Part shown: piece after piece, positions 26,457-35,642 of the stretch
Layout of the letters: each line of letters starts with the position of its first letter
Numbering within the stretch: position 1 is the stretch's first letter
NCBI GenBank assembly: GCA_012522505.1
Contig: JAAYKJ010000133.1
Coordinates: 1-54,143 of the forward strand
From: Clostridiaceae bacterium
GTDB taxonomy: Bacteria > Bacillota > Clostridia > DSM-8532
DNA length: 54,143 nt
Direction: 5' to 3'
Notes under the pieces: model-generated
What the model was told of the DNA's origin: nothing
Seen by the model: only the letters and a program-made list of their open reading frames with translations
The model's database searches: none
Made by a program: the position numbers and the translations under genes

Positions 26457-27200
26457 TTACACCATAGGGCTATTCGTTCCATCATGGTTCAGGATGATCA
26501 GATTTTCTTTCTCGTCTATGGATTCATAGACCTTTCTCTCTGCATGCTTCAGAATATCCGCCATTGCCTCATAAGAAGCCTGACTATCCTTTCTTTTTAA
26601 AGCCACAAGGAGCTTCAAATTTAATTCAAGTGAAGCTTTTGGAGAGCCGGGAATCGAGTAAAAAAACGCTGCAAAAAATGAATAAATTGGTTTGAAAGAT
26701 TGAAATGTAAGCTTACTGATAACATTAGCGGAAGCGGTAATAATTCTGAAATGAAAATCATAATCGCATTCGGTTAGTACAGTAAAATTGGTAAGGTTTT
26801 CTTCTTTCTTTTTCAAATTAGCGGTTAGATAATTGATATCTTCAGTTGTAATACGAGAAGCCGCTTCCTTGGCAGCATCAGTTTCTGTAACAAACCTAAA
26901 CTTCAGAAGGGAATTGAGTGTTTGTCGGTCAATAACCCTGCGAACACACAGCGATTGCACTAATGCATCCAGAGATCCTTCGTTATAAAAATCCTTAATA
27001 AAGGTTCCACTTTGAGGATGAGTTTCTGTAAATCCGTTTTGTGACAACATTGCTATGGCTTCCCTAACTGCAAAGCGACTTGCCATATGCTTAACAGCCA
27101 ACTCCCGTTCTGTGGGGAGCTTACTGCCTACAGGATAAACTCCGTTGATGATGTCTTTTCTGATTTTATCGAAAATTTTACTGGATAGCCCTGAGCCCAT
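26457..27200 (-). CDS. FadR-type GntR-family transcriptional regulator
   Basis: This protein has 247 residues. The N-terminal winged helix-turn-helix (about 5-70) reads SKIFDKIRKDIINGVYPVGSKLPTERELA, the classical GntR signature. The remaining part is an all-helical FCD/FadR-type ligand-binding domain (about 90-235). Such proteins bind TGGT-N3-ACCA-like sites and are usually released by a carboxylic acid ligand. Two such sites surround the promoter at 27476-27517, upstream of this gene, suggesting autoregulation. The ATG at 27200 is preceded by GAGGAAGAAGG; a longer frame to 27278 lacks a site. The neighbouring 2-hydroxyacid dehydrogenase is a plausible target. Confidence 0.9.
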   Translation of the reverse strand: MGSGLSSKIFDKIRKDIINGVYPVGSKLPTERELAVKHMASRFAVREAIAMLSQNGFTETHPQSGTFIKDFYNEGSLDALVQSLCVRRVIDRQTLNSLLKFRFVTETDAAKEAASRITTEDINYLTANLKKKEENLTNFTVLTECDYDFHFRIITASANVISKLTFQSFKPIYSFFAAFFYSIPGSPKASLELNLKLLVALKRKDSQASYEAMADILKHAERKVYESIDEKENLIILNHDGTNSPMV

Positions 27201-27388
27201 ATAAATAATAATACCTTCTTCCTCGCATTGTAGTACAAGTATTCCAAATGACCGTCCCAATATACAACATGCTAACATAAATACAATAATTAAACAAACG
27301 GATTATCCATTTACCAAAACAGCAAATAGATAGTTGTCTGTCCTACATAAACCATGGATGTTGGTTAAAGTATACACACAGAGGATTC

Positions 27389-27434
27389 ATCAGGTGCAAG
27401 GGGTTTCTTTGCGTTTGCAGAACCCTTGCACCTG
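27389..27434. repeat. Hairpin in gntR leader
   Basis: CAGGTGCAAGGG...TT pairs with AACCCTTGCACCTG over about 14 bp with one bulged G and a loop of about 15 bases. It falls inside the roughly 280-base leader of the gntR transcript. No T run follows on either strand. Confidence 0.55.
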
Positions 27435-27475
27435 GTGAAACAGGGGGATTAGAAGGGGCGAATTAACCCAATAAC

Positions 27476-27517
27476 TGGTTATACCAAAATTATAATATTG
27501 GTATAACCAGTTGTCAA
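27476..27517 (-). promoter_or_regulatory. Consensus promoter with two GntR-type operators
   Basis: On the minus strand TTGACA (27512-27517), a 17-base spacer and TATAAT (27489-27494) form a full-consensus promoter. TGGTATAACCA (27499-27509) lies in the spacer and TGGTTATACCA (27476-27486) covers the start point; together they make a perfect 15-bp inverted repeat (27473-27512). TGGT-N3-ACCA is the site type of FadR-group GntR proteins, and the next gene on this strand encodes one. Confidence 0.8.
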
Positions 27518-27621
27518 CATAAATTCTCCTAAACTTTGAAACAAATCGCCTGAACTTTCCTTCGGAAGTGCAATTCTCCTGGATTTATATGCCGGATTGT
27601 AGATACACTGCTAAATCGACC

Positions 27622-28995
27622 TTAGTCTGCATTTTGATTATTGATAATAAACCGCCTGTGTTCCCAATGAGAGCGTTTGTAATAGATATAGACTAAGACA
27701 CTGCACAAAATCCACCCTGCAGGGTAGGCGAATATAATCGGAAAAAAGTTATCCATGAAAATTCGTGAAAAGATAAGAAGGTAAATCTGACGGAACACCA
27801 CAAAAGACCCCAACATAATGAACATTGGCGCTCTTGTGTCCCCCGAGCCGCGTAAAGCGCCCACAAGGATCTGGTTTATACAGACAGCCAGATAAAAGGG
27901 AGAGGTGAATCGCATATACAGAGCGCCATAATAAATAACTTCGGGGTCACTGTTGAACAGCGAAATAAGCTGAGGTGCAAACAACATCATGGGGATGATC
28001 AAGACGACTGTGCAGCCAATGGACAGCAGCAGAGCGCTCTTTATCCCCTTCTTTGCACGTGGAATATTACCGGCACCAATATTCTGACCGACAAAGGTTG
28101 TGCTTGCCATGGAAAAGGCTTGTAATGGAAGCAGAGCGAACACATCCACTTTTCCATAAGCAGAATAGCCAGCCATATAGGCCGAACCAAAGCGATTGAT
28201 GTAGCTCTGCACGAAGACATTCGAAAAAGCTGTAAGCCCTTGCTGAACAGAAGAAGGGAGACCAATTTTTAAAACATTTATCAAGATTTCCCGATTGATT
28301 TTCAAATGGCTCCAAATTAACCGGTATGGCCCGGATGTACGGGACAAAACAATAAGGATAAGCGCAGAGCTGAGAAGTTGAGAAATAACAGTTGCCCAAG
28401 CAACGCCTGAAACCCCCATATTTAATGCAATAACAAAAACAAGGTCCAGTATAATGTTCATAACAGCAGAAAAAATAAGAAACCAAAGCGGGCGCTTGGA
28501 ATCTCCGACAGCTCGGAGAATACCTGACCCCATGTTATATAAAATAAGGCCGGTAATCCCGGAGAAAAAGATGCGCAGATAAGTGACTGCCTCCTGAAAC
28601 ACATCATCGGGCGTATCCATCAACCGAAGCATAAGGGGCACGAAAGCAATGCCGACTGCTGTCAGAATCACTGAGAAGAACAGAGACATCACAATGGTGG
28701 TATGTACGGTATCATGTACGGCCTTTTCATCACGGGCTCCATAATACTGTGCGATGATAACATTTGCTCCCATTGAAAAACCCATGAATACACCGATAAG
28801 CATATTGATGATGGATCCTGTGCTGCCAACAGCTGCCAACGCCTCTTTACCTACAAAATTACCAACTACAAGTGTGTCCACCGTATTATACAATTGCTGA
28901 AAAAGCTGTCCGATCAGCAGGGGTATCGAGAATTGGATCAGAAGCCTAATAATGGGCCCCTGTGTCATATTTTTATCTTTACGTGTATTTGCCAT
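27622..28995 (-). CDS. MATE family efflux transporter
   Basis: This protein has 457 residues and twelve hydrophobic segments in two homologous halves. The N-terminal half opens TQGPIIRLLIQFSIPLLIGQLFQQLYNTVDTLVVGNFVGKEALAAVGSTGSI, the standard MATE start. The family exports drugs or metabolites in exchange for Na+ or H+. It has its own promoter (29025-29053) and lies upstream of, but probably separate from, the gntR operon, which has a strong promoter in between. The substrate is unknown. It is not closely similar to the second MATE protein at 52.1 kb. Confidence 0.93.
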   Translation of the reverse strand: MANTRKDKNMTQGPIIRLLIQFSIPLLIGQLFQQLYNTVDTLVVGNFVGKEALAAVGSTGSIINMLIGVFMGFSMGANVIIAQYYGARDEKAVHDTVHTTIVMSLFFSVILTAVGIAFVPLMLRLMDTPDDVFQEAVTYLRIFFSGITGLILYNMGSGILRAVGDSKRPLWFLIFSAVMNIILDLVFVIALNMGVSGVAWATVISQLLSSALILIVLSRTSGPYRLIWSHLKINREILINVLKIGLPSSVQQGLTAFSNVFVQSYINRFGSAYMAGYSAYGKVDVFALLPLQAFSMASTTFVGQNIGAGNIPRAKKGIKSALLLSIGCTVVLIIPMMLFAPQLISLFNSDPEVIYYGALYMRFTSPFYLAVCINQILVGALRGSGDTRAPMFIMLGSFVVFRQIYLLIFSRIFMDNFFPIIFAYPAGWILCSVLVYIYYKRSHWEHRRFIINNQNAD

Positions 28996-29024
28996 TACAA
29001 ATCCGCCCTTATGTTGACCTGTTT

Positions 29025-29053
29025 ATTATAAGCTTTTATTCATACAAACGCAA
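29025..29053 (-). promoter_or_regulatory. Promoter of first MATE gene
   Basis: On the minus strand TTGCGT (29048-29053), a 17-base spacer and a perfect TATAAT (29025-29030), about 30 bases before the MATE start codon. Confidence 0.65.
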
Positions 29054-29087
29054 GCCGTTTAAATCATTATGGGAAGTACAACACAAG

Positions 29088-29159
29088 GCTGGACCCGAAA
29101 ACAGGGCGCTTTCAGTGCCAGCGTTTTGGCACACAATTCGCGCAAGCGCTTATTGAACT
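29088..29159 (-). repeat. Dispersed intergenic repeat, copy B
   Basis: Read on the minus strand it carries TTCAATAAGCGC, GAATTGTGTGCCAAAACGC and CTGAAAGCGCCCTGTTTT, matching copies A (18781) and C (38410) over most of its length. It lies between the MATE and cupin genes. Confidence 0.6.
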
Positions 29160-29202
29160 GAAGGAAGTGGCTATCATCACTTCAGCGATGAATGCTGGGA
29201 TA

Positions 29203-29239
29203 CAAAAAGAATTCCTCCACTTACTTTGAAGTGGGGGAA
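29203..29239 (-). terminator. Terminator of cupin gene
   Basis: Minus-strand hairpin with an 11-bp stem (TTCCCCCACTT with AAGTGGAGGAA, one wobble) and a six-base loop, followed by TTCTTTTTG. It is 27 bases past the cupin stop codon. Confidence 0.65.
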
Positions 29240-29265
29240 CATCACCATAGAGTGTTACCATACTG

Positions 29266-29868
29266 CTAATGGTTATGTTCAGCAGCCATGGCATCCTCTT
29301 TTGTTGCATGAACAGTACCATGCGGATGCTGTGGTGGCGCATATATCGAGTATAGCTTAAGAGGCATACTGCCTGTATTTATCAAGTTATGCCATGTTCC
29401 TGCAGGTATCACGAAGGCATAATCATCCATGACAACACTTTGGTAATCCAGGTTATTTCTATTATCTCCCATCATGACAAGCCCCTGACCCTGTTCAATT
29501 CGTATGAATTGATCCAGGTCTGGATGGACTTCCAAACCAATATCTTCGCCTACATTGAGGCTCATCAGCGTTATCTGTAAATGCTTACCTGTCCACAACG
29601 CAGTGCGAAAAGTATTGTTTTGTCTGGCAGCCGCTTCAATATTCACTGCAAAAGGCTCCGGGCCATAATCCTTTATATCAATATACATCGGTTGCTGTAT
29701 TTCTCCATGTAATGGGTAGTATGGTCCGATAAAATGGTTTGAAAAATCCTGGTTATACCATGGTATGTTTTCCCAGTATGTATTTGGGTAAATTCCAAAA
29801 TTGTTCATCGGGTTATGCATTGGGGCGCTTGTATAATACGGGCATGGTTTTAATCGGCGGGCATACAT
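29266..29868 (-). CDS. Cupin-domain protein with Tyr/Pro-rich N-terminus, possible spore component
   Basis: This protein has 200 residues. The first 75 or so are rich in Tyr, Pro, Asn and His (CPYYTSAPMHNPMNNFGIYP), a composition reminiscent of spore-coat proteins. Residues about 80-195 form a single cupin barrel of the mannose-6-phosphate-isomerase-like type: GEDIGLEVHPDLDQFIRIEQG and PAGTWHNLINTG supply the expected metal-binding H, D/E and H. No signal peptide is present. AAGGAAGG precedes the ATG. A sigma-K/E-like promoter stands about 80 bases upstream, supporting mother-cell expression during sporulation. Enzymatic activity is unknown. Confidence 0.85.
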   Translation of the reverse strand: MYARRLKPCPYYTSAPMHNPMNNFGIYPNTYWENIPWYNQDFSNHFIGPYYPLHGEIQQPMYIDIKDYGPEPFAVNIEAAARQNNTFRTALWTGKHLQITLMSLNVGEDIGLEVHPDLDQFIRIEQGQGLVMMGDNRNNLDYQSVVMDDYAFVIPAGTWHNLINTGSMPLKLYSIYAPPQHPHGTVHATKEDAMAAEHNH

Positions 29869-30354
29869 TTCGATCCTTCCTTTCGTTATCTTAGCCTGTT
29901 ATTGAGAAGGTTTGGGGGCGATTATTATCTGGGTGGTCTACGATCCTATTGTATGTTTTATGGTAAATAAATGTGCTTCATTTGATGGAATCCATTATGG
30001 TTGGGTGCACATGTATCCGTTGGAATAAACCTTCTTTACCTGATGTGTGCATCCTTATCGACAATAATTGACAAATCGCTTATCATCTATATTAGGACGG
30101 TGATATGAAGAGGTTATTCTTTGGAAGATATGCGCTGTTTATGACCTTCAAACATAACCATCCTGTTGTGCATGTTATCTTTTGAAGCGAGGATCTATAG
30201 ATGATAAAAAGAACAGTACATCTTCATAAATCATCATTTTTGCGTTGAAATGCCATTCGATCCTCTCTATGATTGAAGAAAAAATGAACTTGCGATTAAA
30301 TTCATTGATATATACTGAAAAACGAAATATCATTTAGAAAGCAGGTATGAATCC
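29869..30354. other. 486-base divergent spacer before GH2 gene
   Basis: This spacer contains the sigma-K-like promoter of the cupin gene (minus), and on the plus strand TTGACA at 30068 with a 16-base spacer to a weak TATTAG, plus TTGCGA/TATACT (30290/30311, 15-base spacer) nearer the GH2 start. No gene is visible. Confidence 0.45.
29947..29974 (-). promoter_or_regulatory. Sigma-K/sigma-E-type sporulation promoter
   Basis: On the minus strand AC, 17 bases, then CATACAATA. This fits the sigma-K pattern AC-N16/17-CATANNNTA and also resembles sigma-E sites (CATACAAT). It lies about 80 bases before the cupin start. No sigma-A promoter stands nearby on this strand. Confidence 0.55.
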
Positions 30355-33300
30355 ATGAACAGAAAAATACTTTTCAATGATGGCTGGGAATTTGCCAAAA
30401 GCAGTCTTGAAGAAAAAAATCCGAATGCTCTTGTGTTTACATCAATCGATATTCCCCATGACTGGCTGATTTACAATACTTTGAACCTCTATGAAAACAG
30501 CATTGGATGGTATCGGAAATCCTTTTTTGTTACAGAAAAAGTTGATCATATTTTGCTTTACTTCGAAGGTGTCTACATGGATTCCTCTTTGTATGTAAAC
30601 GGAAAATTCATTGGGGAATGGAAATATGGCTATTCTTCCTTCGAGCATGAAATTACCGGGGCAGTGAAGGAAGGAGAGAATGAGATTCTGGTCAAAGTTG
30701 TGCATCAAAGTCCCAACAGCCGGTGGTATTCCGGTGCTGGTATATACCGTAATGTATGGATGAAAACAAGAAACCGTAATCACATTGTTACCGATGGAAT
30801 ATATATATCAACAAAAGAGATGGATGATGGATGGGAAGTGGAGATTGAAACCGATCTGATCACAGACAGAGACGTGATGATTTCGCATAACCTCTATTAT
30901 AAGAATCAGATCGTTACCTCCACGATGGAGTTTGTTCCAGAGGTCGCTTCAGGGCAGAATTGCCCGACTGCCAAACGCAGCAATAGCAGATTGTTTGTGA
31001 AAAATCCAATGCTGTGGAGTGTTGAAGAGCCAAATCTTTACCAGCTGACAACTGAGTTGTATTTCACTGAGGGTGAACAAGCAACTGAAAAGGTGGAATC
31101 CATCTCGCAGAATGTTGGGTTCCGAACGATCCTGATGGAACCTGAAAAAGGTCTTTTCCTGAACGGCCGTAAGATAAAGCTGAAAGGGGTCTGCGAACAT
31201 CATGACTTGGGCGCACTGGGTGCAGCATTTAATAAAACCGCACTTGCAAGAAGATTTGCTATCTTGAAGCAAATGGGTGTGAATGCGATCAGAACTGCCC
31301 ATAATATGCCGGCTCCTGATCTGATGGATCTGGCGGACGAGATGGGATTGCTTGTGCTGTCAGAGGCCTTTGACATGTGGGAAAAGCCTAAGACAGAGTA
31401 TGATTATGCGCGGTTTTTCAAAGAATGGGCATATAAGGATGTCAGTAGTTGGGTATTACGGGATCGGAACCACCCAAGCCTTCTGATGTGGAGCATTGGT
31501 AATGAAATCTATGAAACCCACACGGATGAACGAGGGCAGGAAATTACCCGTATGCTAAAAGAATATGTGAGAGAGTTTGATCCGAAAGGCAATGCGGGGG
31601 TTACCATAGGCTCCAACTGCATGCCTTGGGAAAACGGTCAGAAATGTGCCGATATACTAAAAATTGCTGGTTACAACTATGCAGAGAAGTATTATCACGT
31701 GCACCATGAAAAATATCCCGATTGGGTTATCTTCGGCAGTGAGACAAGCTCTGTGGTACAAAGCAGGGGAATTTACCACTTTCCTTACGAGAGGGCTATT
31801 CTCACGGATGAGGATGAGCAGTGCTCCTCACTCGGAAACAGTCAGGTAAGCTGGGGTGCTAAATCATCCGAATTTTGCATTGCTTCTGAAAGAGATGCGG
31901 CCTTTTCATTGGGCCAGTTCTTATGGACTGGTTTCGATTATATCGGCGAACCAACACCCTATCAAACAAAGAATTCATATTTTGGTCAAATCGATACCGC
32001 TACCTTTAAAAAGGATTCCTACTACATCTATCAAGCTGCATGGACGGACTACAAAACAAATCCCATGGTTCATATTTTTCCATACTGGGACTATAACCCG
32101 GGACAAATGATTGATGTAAGAGTATGCTCCAATGCTCCCCAAATTATGCTTCTACTGAACGGGGAGCTCATCGGTACCCATGACGTTGATTTTTCAAGCG
32201 GAATGCAGTTTTTCGCATGGTGGAAGATACCATACACGCCAGGTGAACTTAAAGCGATTGCCTACGATGAGGCAGGTAGAATCATTGCCACCGATAGCAG
32301 GAAATCCTTCAAGGATGCAAAGCATATCCGACTGAGTGCGGATAAAGAGAAATTGAAAGCAAACGGCACAGATCTGATCTTTGTTGAAATCATGGCAGAG
32401 GACGGATCAGGCAATCCCGTTGAAAATGCAAACAACCGTGTCCACGTTGAGGTTTCTGGAGCAGGCCGATTGATTGGATTGGATAACGGAGACAGTACAG
32501 ACTATGATCAATATAAGGGGTTAAGCAGGAGACTTTTCAGCGGCAAGCTGATGGCCATCATTGGTTCAACCCTGGAGACAGGAGAGGTCTCTATAAAAGT
32601 CTCTTCCATAGGAATGGAAAGCCAGACTTTGCAGTTCGAAGCCCTTCCGCCCGAAGGGGAAACTCTGGATGGGGTTTCCTGTCAAATGAAGAATCAGGAT
32701 ATGCCATGCATCGTGGGCATCCCAAACGAAATTCCACTGCGAAAGATTGAACTTCTTTGTGCTACAGAAAGGGTTTTTGATCAACCCCAAAAGCAAATAA
32801 CCGTTGAGGCAAGGCTGTACCCAGAAAACACCTCTTATCGGGATGTGGAATGGAGTGTGGTCAATGATGCTGGAATTCCTTCAAATGTTGCCAGGGTTGA
32901 AGCAAAAGGACTTATGGCAAAAGTGACAGCGGTGGGGGATGGAGCGTTCAGGCTCCGATGTACCAGTCGAAATGGCACGGATAAGACAAAGCTCTTATCC
33001 GAATTGGAATTTATAGCGGAGGGTATCGGCGTAATATACAAAAATCCGTATGAATTTATCACAGGTGGTCTGTATGATTACTGCAAGGGAGAGGCTGGAG
33101 AAGGGAATGAACAAGGCTTTTCCACAAGTAGTGATGGTGAGACACAGGTTGGTTTTCACAACCTTGATTTCGGAAGTTCTGGCTCTGATACAATCACCAT
33201 TCCGATATATGCCCCCAGTGATGACGAATACCATCTGCAAATTTATGAAGGAATGCCGGGAGAGGCAGAAAGTCAACTGATTGCAGACGTCGTTTACCAA

Positions 33301-33432
33301 AAGCCGTATATTTGGGATGTTTACCAGGAGGAAACATATAAGCTGTCAAAACGCTTGCGGGGAATCACATCGATCTGTTTTGTACTCAAACAGAAAGTAC
33401 ATATTAAAGGGTTTTCATTTGAAACACAGTAA
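30355..33432 (+). CDS. Glycoside hydrolase family 2 (beta-galactosidase/glucuronidase-like)
   Basis: This protein has 1025 residues and no signal peptide, so it is cytoplasmic. The N-terminal sugar-binding jelly roll (about 1-160) contains IPHDWLI and NSIGWYRKSF, then comes an Ig-like domain and the TIM barrel (about 260-560). The acid/base is E384 in SIGNEIYETH and the nucleophile E463 in IFGSETSS. After the barrel there are further beta-sandwich domains (about 580-1025), including a DUF4982-like segment and an Ig-like segment (ANGTDLIFVEIMAEDGSG). Members cleave beta-galactosides, beta-glucuronides or beta-mannosides from plant oligosaccharides. It is longer than typical LacZ-like short forms. 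Specificity cannot be assigned. Confidence 0.92.
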   Translation: MNRKILFNDGWEFAKSSLEEKNPNALVFTSIDIPHDWLIYNTLNLYENSIGWYRKSFFVTEKVDHILLYFEGVYMDSSLYVNGKFIGEWKYGYSSFEHEITGAVKEGENEILVKVVHQSPNSRWYSGAGIYRNVWMKTRNRNHIVTDGIYISTKEMDDGWEVEIETDLITDRDVMISHNLYYKNQIVTSTMEFVPEVASGQNCPTAKRSNSRLFVKNPMLWSVEEPNLYQLTTELYFTEGEQATEKVESISQNVGFRTILMEPEKGLFLNGRKIKLKGVCEHHDLGALGAAFNKTALARRFAILKQMGVNAIRTAHNMPAPDLMDLADEMGLLVLSEAFDMWEKPKTEYDYARFFKEWAYKDVSSWVLRDRNHPSLLMWSIGNEIYETHTDERGQEITRMLKEYVREFDPKGNAGVTIGSNCMPWENGQKCADILKIAGYNYAEKYYHVHHEKYPDWVIFGSETSSVVQSRGIYHFPYERAILTDEDEQCSSLGNSQVSWGAKSSEFCIASERDAAFSLGQFLWTGFDYIGEPTPYQTKNSYFGQIDTATFKKDSYYIYQAAWTDYKTNPMVHIFPYWDYNPGQMIDVRVCSNAPQIMLLLNGELIGTHDVDFSSGMQFFAWWKIPYTPGELKAIAYDEAGRIIATDSRKSFKDAKHIRLSADKEKLKANGTDLIFVEIMAEDGSGNPVENANNRVHVEVSGAGRLIGLDNGDSTDYDQYKGLSRRLFSGKLMAIIGSTLETGEVSIKVSSIGMESQTLQFEALPPEGETLDGVSCQMKNQDMPCIVGIPNEIPLRKIELLCATERVFDQPQKQITVEARLYPENTSYRDVEWSVVNDAGIPSNVARVEAKGLMAKVTAVGDGAFRLRCTSRNGTDKTKLLSELEFIAEGIGVIYKNPYEFITGGLYDYCKGEAGEGNEQGFSTSSDGETQVGFHNLDFGSSGSDTITIPIYAPSDDEYHLQIYEGMPGEAESQLIADVVYQKPYIWDVYQEETYKLSKRLRGITSICFVLKQKVHIKGFSFETQ

Positions 33433-34166
33433 CTTTTTTGTTTCTGCCCGGCATCCATTTTGACTTCGCATGGTTCCGTTTCGCATGTAGCAAGGATGAA
33501 ACAGGGTCAAGTTTGCTTTTCCCTGTTTCCTTTCGTATTACCCAAAAGGGGAACATAACGATCCAGCTCTCACCATCATGAATAACTCAATACCTATTAC
33601 GATCTTCTGACCGCAGCGAAGCAGATAATTATCCATAATCATGGTTCGATCGGCAATACAAAATACCTTACTCAGCTATATGCAACCTTTCGGCTGTATA
33701 TAAACAGTTAGGCACCCTGCATAATCTTCACCAGACCCTGTACGATAAGTTGGGTTCCTGCTATAATCAATTTGGAATCAACCATAACAAGCCCTTTCCT
33801 TACCGAACAGAATTCTCCATACGATTGCAAACAAACCTTTCGATCCAATTGCAATCTTTGGCTTGCTCATATCGCTCATTCAAAGAGCAATTTGGTCTTG
33901 GCTTAACCGTTATGTTCCCACATTGTTATCGTATCCAACCGTAAGGGTAGTATACGCGGTATAAACTGGAACCGATTTGTTCATTCTGTATCGACAGCCT
34001 GGCAGGCCAACAATCACCTTAATCAGTCCGATGTTGTAAACCGATGCCCGCCACCAAGGCCTTATTGACTTCTCAGAAGTTGATGTAATATCAGGCAAAA
34101 CCTGACTGAATAAATCATTCGATGCAGTAAACGCTAAATAGAGCAATGAGGAAAGAAGGCGCAAAA
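33433..34166. other. 734-base gap with no recognisable gene
   Basis: Apart from a possible terminator at its left end (33498-33529), I see no gene, repeat or known RNA. Short open frames on both strands have no ribosome site or recognisable domain. Confidence 0.45.
33498..33529 (+). terminator. Possible terminator after GH2 gene
   Basis: A nine-base perfect stem (GAAACAGGG/CCCTGTTTC) with a 14-base loop is followed by CTTTCG, only a weak T run. Confidence 0.38.
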
Positions 34167-35642
34167 ATGATAGAAATAAAGACAAATGCTTTGGCAGGGT
34201 GGAATCTGGATAACAGTTATACGGCATTGCCGGAGATTTTCTTTAGAAGAATGAATCCGACTCCGGTGCGATCACCGGAACTGGTTATTTTGAACGAACC
34301 ATTGGCGCAGGAGCTTGGCCTTGAAACAAGTGAAATGAAAAGTGATGCAAACATAGCTGTTCTTGCTGGAAATCGTATTCCCGAAGGCTCAGACCCCATT
34401 GCACAGGCTTATGCAGGACACCAATTCGGCTATTTCACAATGCTTGGAGATGGCAGGGCTTTGTTGCTGGGAGAGCAGATTACTCCTGCAGGTAAACGGT
34501 TTGATATTCAGTTAAAGGGTTCGGGTAGAACTCCTTTTTCCCGCAGGGGCGACGGTCGGGCAACTCTTGGACCGATGCTCCGGGAATATATTATCAGTGA
34601 AGCCATGAATGCACTGGGTATTCCTTCCACCCGAAGTCTGGCTGTTGCTAAAACAGGTGAAACTGTCATTCGGGAAGAGGAACAACCCGGTGCAGTTTTA
34701 ACTCGTGTTGCAGCCAGCCATATCCGCATAGGGACATTTGAATTTGCATCTCAATGGGGTTCGGAAAAAGAACTTCGCAGCCTGGCTGATTATACATTAC
34801 AAAGGCATTTTCCTCATGCTGAAAATGAGGAGAATCGTTATCTTGCCTTTCTTCAGCAAGTGGTTCAGCGCCAGGCAGCCTTGATTGCAAAGTGGCAGTT
34901 GGTGGGTTTTATCCATGGGGTTATGAATACCGACAACATGGCACTAAGCGGAGAGACGATTGATTATGGCCCATGTGCCTTTATGGACACATATGATCCG
35001 GATACGGTGTTTAGCTCCATTGACACGGGTGGCCGATATGCTTATGGCAGACAGCCAGATATAGCTGTATGGAACCTGGCACGGTTCGCAGAAACTCTCC
35101 TGCCGCTGTTGCATGAAGATCAGGAATGGGCCGTTCAACTCGCACAAAATGCGATTCAGCATTTCAAGAAACTATTTCACGATTACTGGTTGTCAGGCAT
35201 GCGGGCAAAACTGGGGATTTTTGGTGAAGAACCAGAAGATGTCTCTCTTATTGAAGAACTATTAAAGTTGATGCACAATTATTCTGCAGATTATACCAAT
35301 ACATTCCGAAATTTAACGTTAGATACCATGACCGATTCAATCCTTTTTGACAGCCCAGAATTTGCCAGGTGGTATGAAGCATGGCAAGGCAGACTGAACA
35401 GACAGCAGAAAACAGAATCCGCTTCACGAGATTTGATGCGAAAGAGCAATCCTTCCATTATCCCCCGAAATCATCGGGTGGAAGAGGCACTGCAAGCTGC
35501 TGTGAACCAGGAAGACTACAGTTTGATGGACAAACTTCTGGGTGTGCTTTCAAATCCCTTTGCATATTCCCGTGAGCAGAATGCTTATGCTGCACTACCC
35601 GAGCCTTCAGCATGCCCATACAGGACTTTCTGCGGTACATGA
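34167..35642 (+). CDS. selO: SelO/YdiU family protein AMPylase (pseudokinase fold)
   Basis: This protein has 491 residues, near the family norm. Conserved motifs are [72 protein letters not shown] with the catalytic-loop aspartate, and DYGPCAFMD in place of DFG. It ends RTFCGT, with a conserved C-terminal cysteine where other family members carry selenocysteine. Bacterial SelO transfers AMP from ATP to hydroxyl side chains of proteins and is linked to redox stress. AGGAAAGAAGG precedes the ATG at 34167; an in-frame ATG at 34146 lacks a site. The gene stands alone. Confidence 0.93.
   Translation: MIEIKTNALAGWNLDNSYTALPEIFFRRMNPTPVRSPELVILNEPLAQELGLETSEMKSDANIAVLAGNRIPEGSDPIAQAYAGHQFGYFTMLGDGRALLLGEQITPAGKRFDIQLKGSGRTPFSRRGDGRATLGPMLREYIISEAMNALGIPSTRSLAVAKTGETVIREEEQPGAVLTRVAASHIRIGTFEFASQWGSEKELRSLADYTLQRHFPHAENEENRYLAFLQQVVQRQAALIAKWQLVGFIHGVMNTDNMALSGETIDYGPCAFMDTYDPDTVFSSIDTGGRYAYGRQPDIAVWNLARFAETLLPLLHEDQEWAVQLAQNAIQHFKKLFHDYWLSGMRAKLGIFGEEPEDVSLIEELLKLMHNYSADYTNTFRNLTLDTMTDSILFDSPEFARWYEAWQGRLNRQQKTESASRDLMRKSNPSIIPRNHRVEEALQAAVNQEDYSLMDKLLGVLSNPFAYSREQNAYAALPEPSACPYRTFCGT

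Noticed and set aside
26446-30012. Shared phrase ATAATGGTTGGGT / TTATGGTTGGGT at 26446 and 29996
   Set aside because: Short, only two copies and in unrelated contexts.
33910-34227. Minus-strand open frame of 105 codons before selO
   Set aside because: No start site support or recognisable domain, and it overlaps selO.
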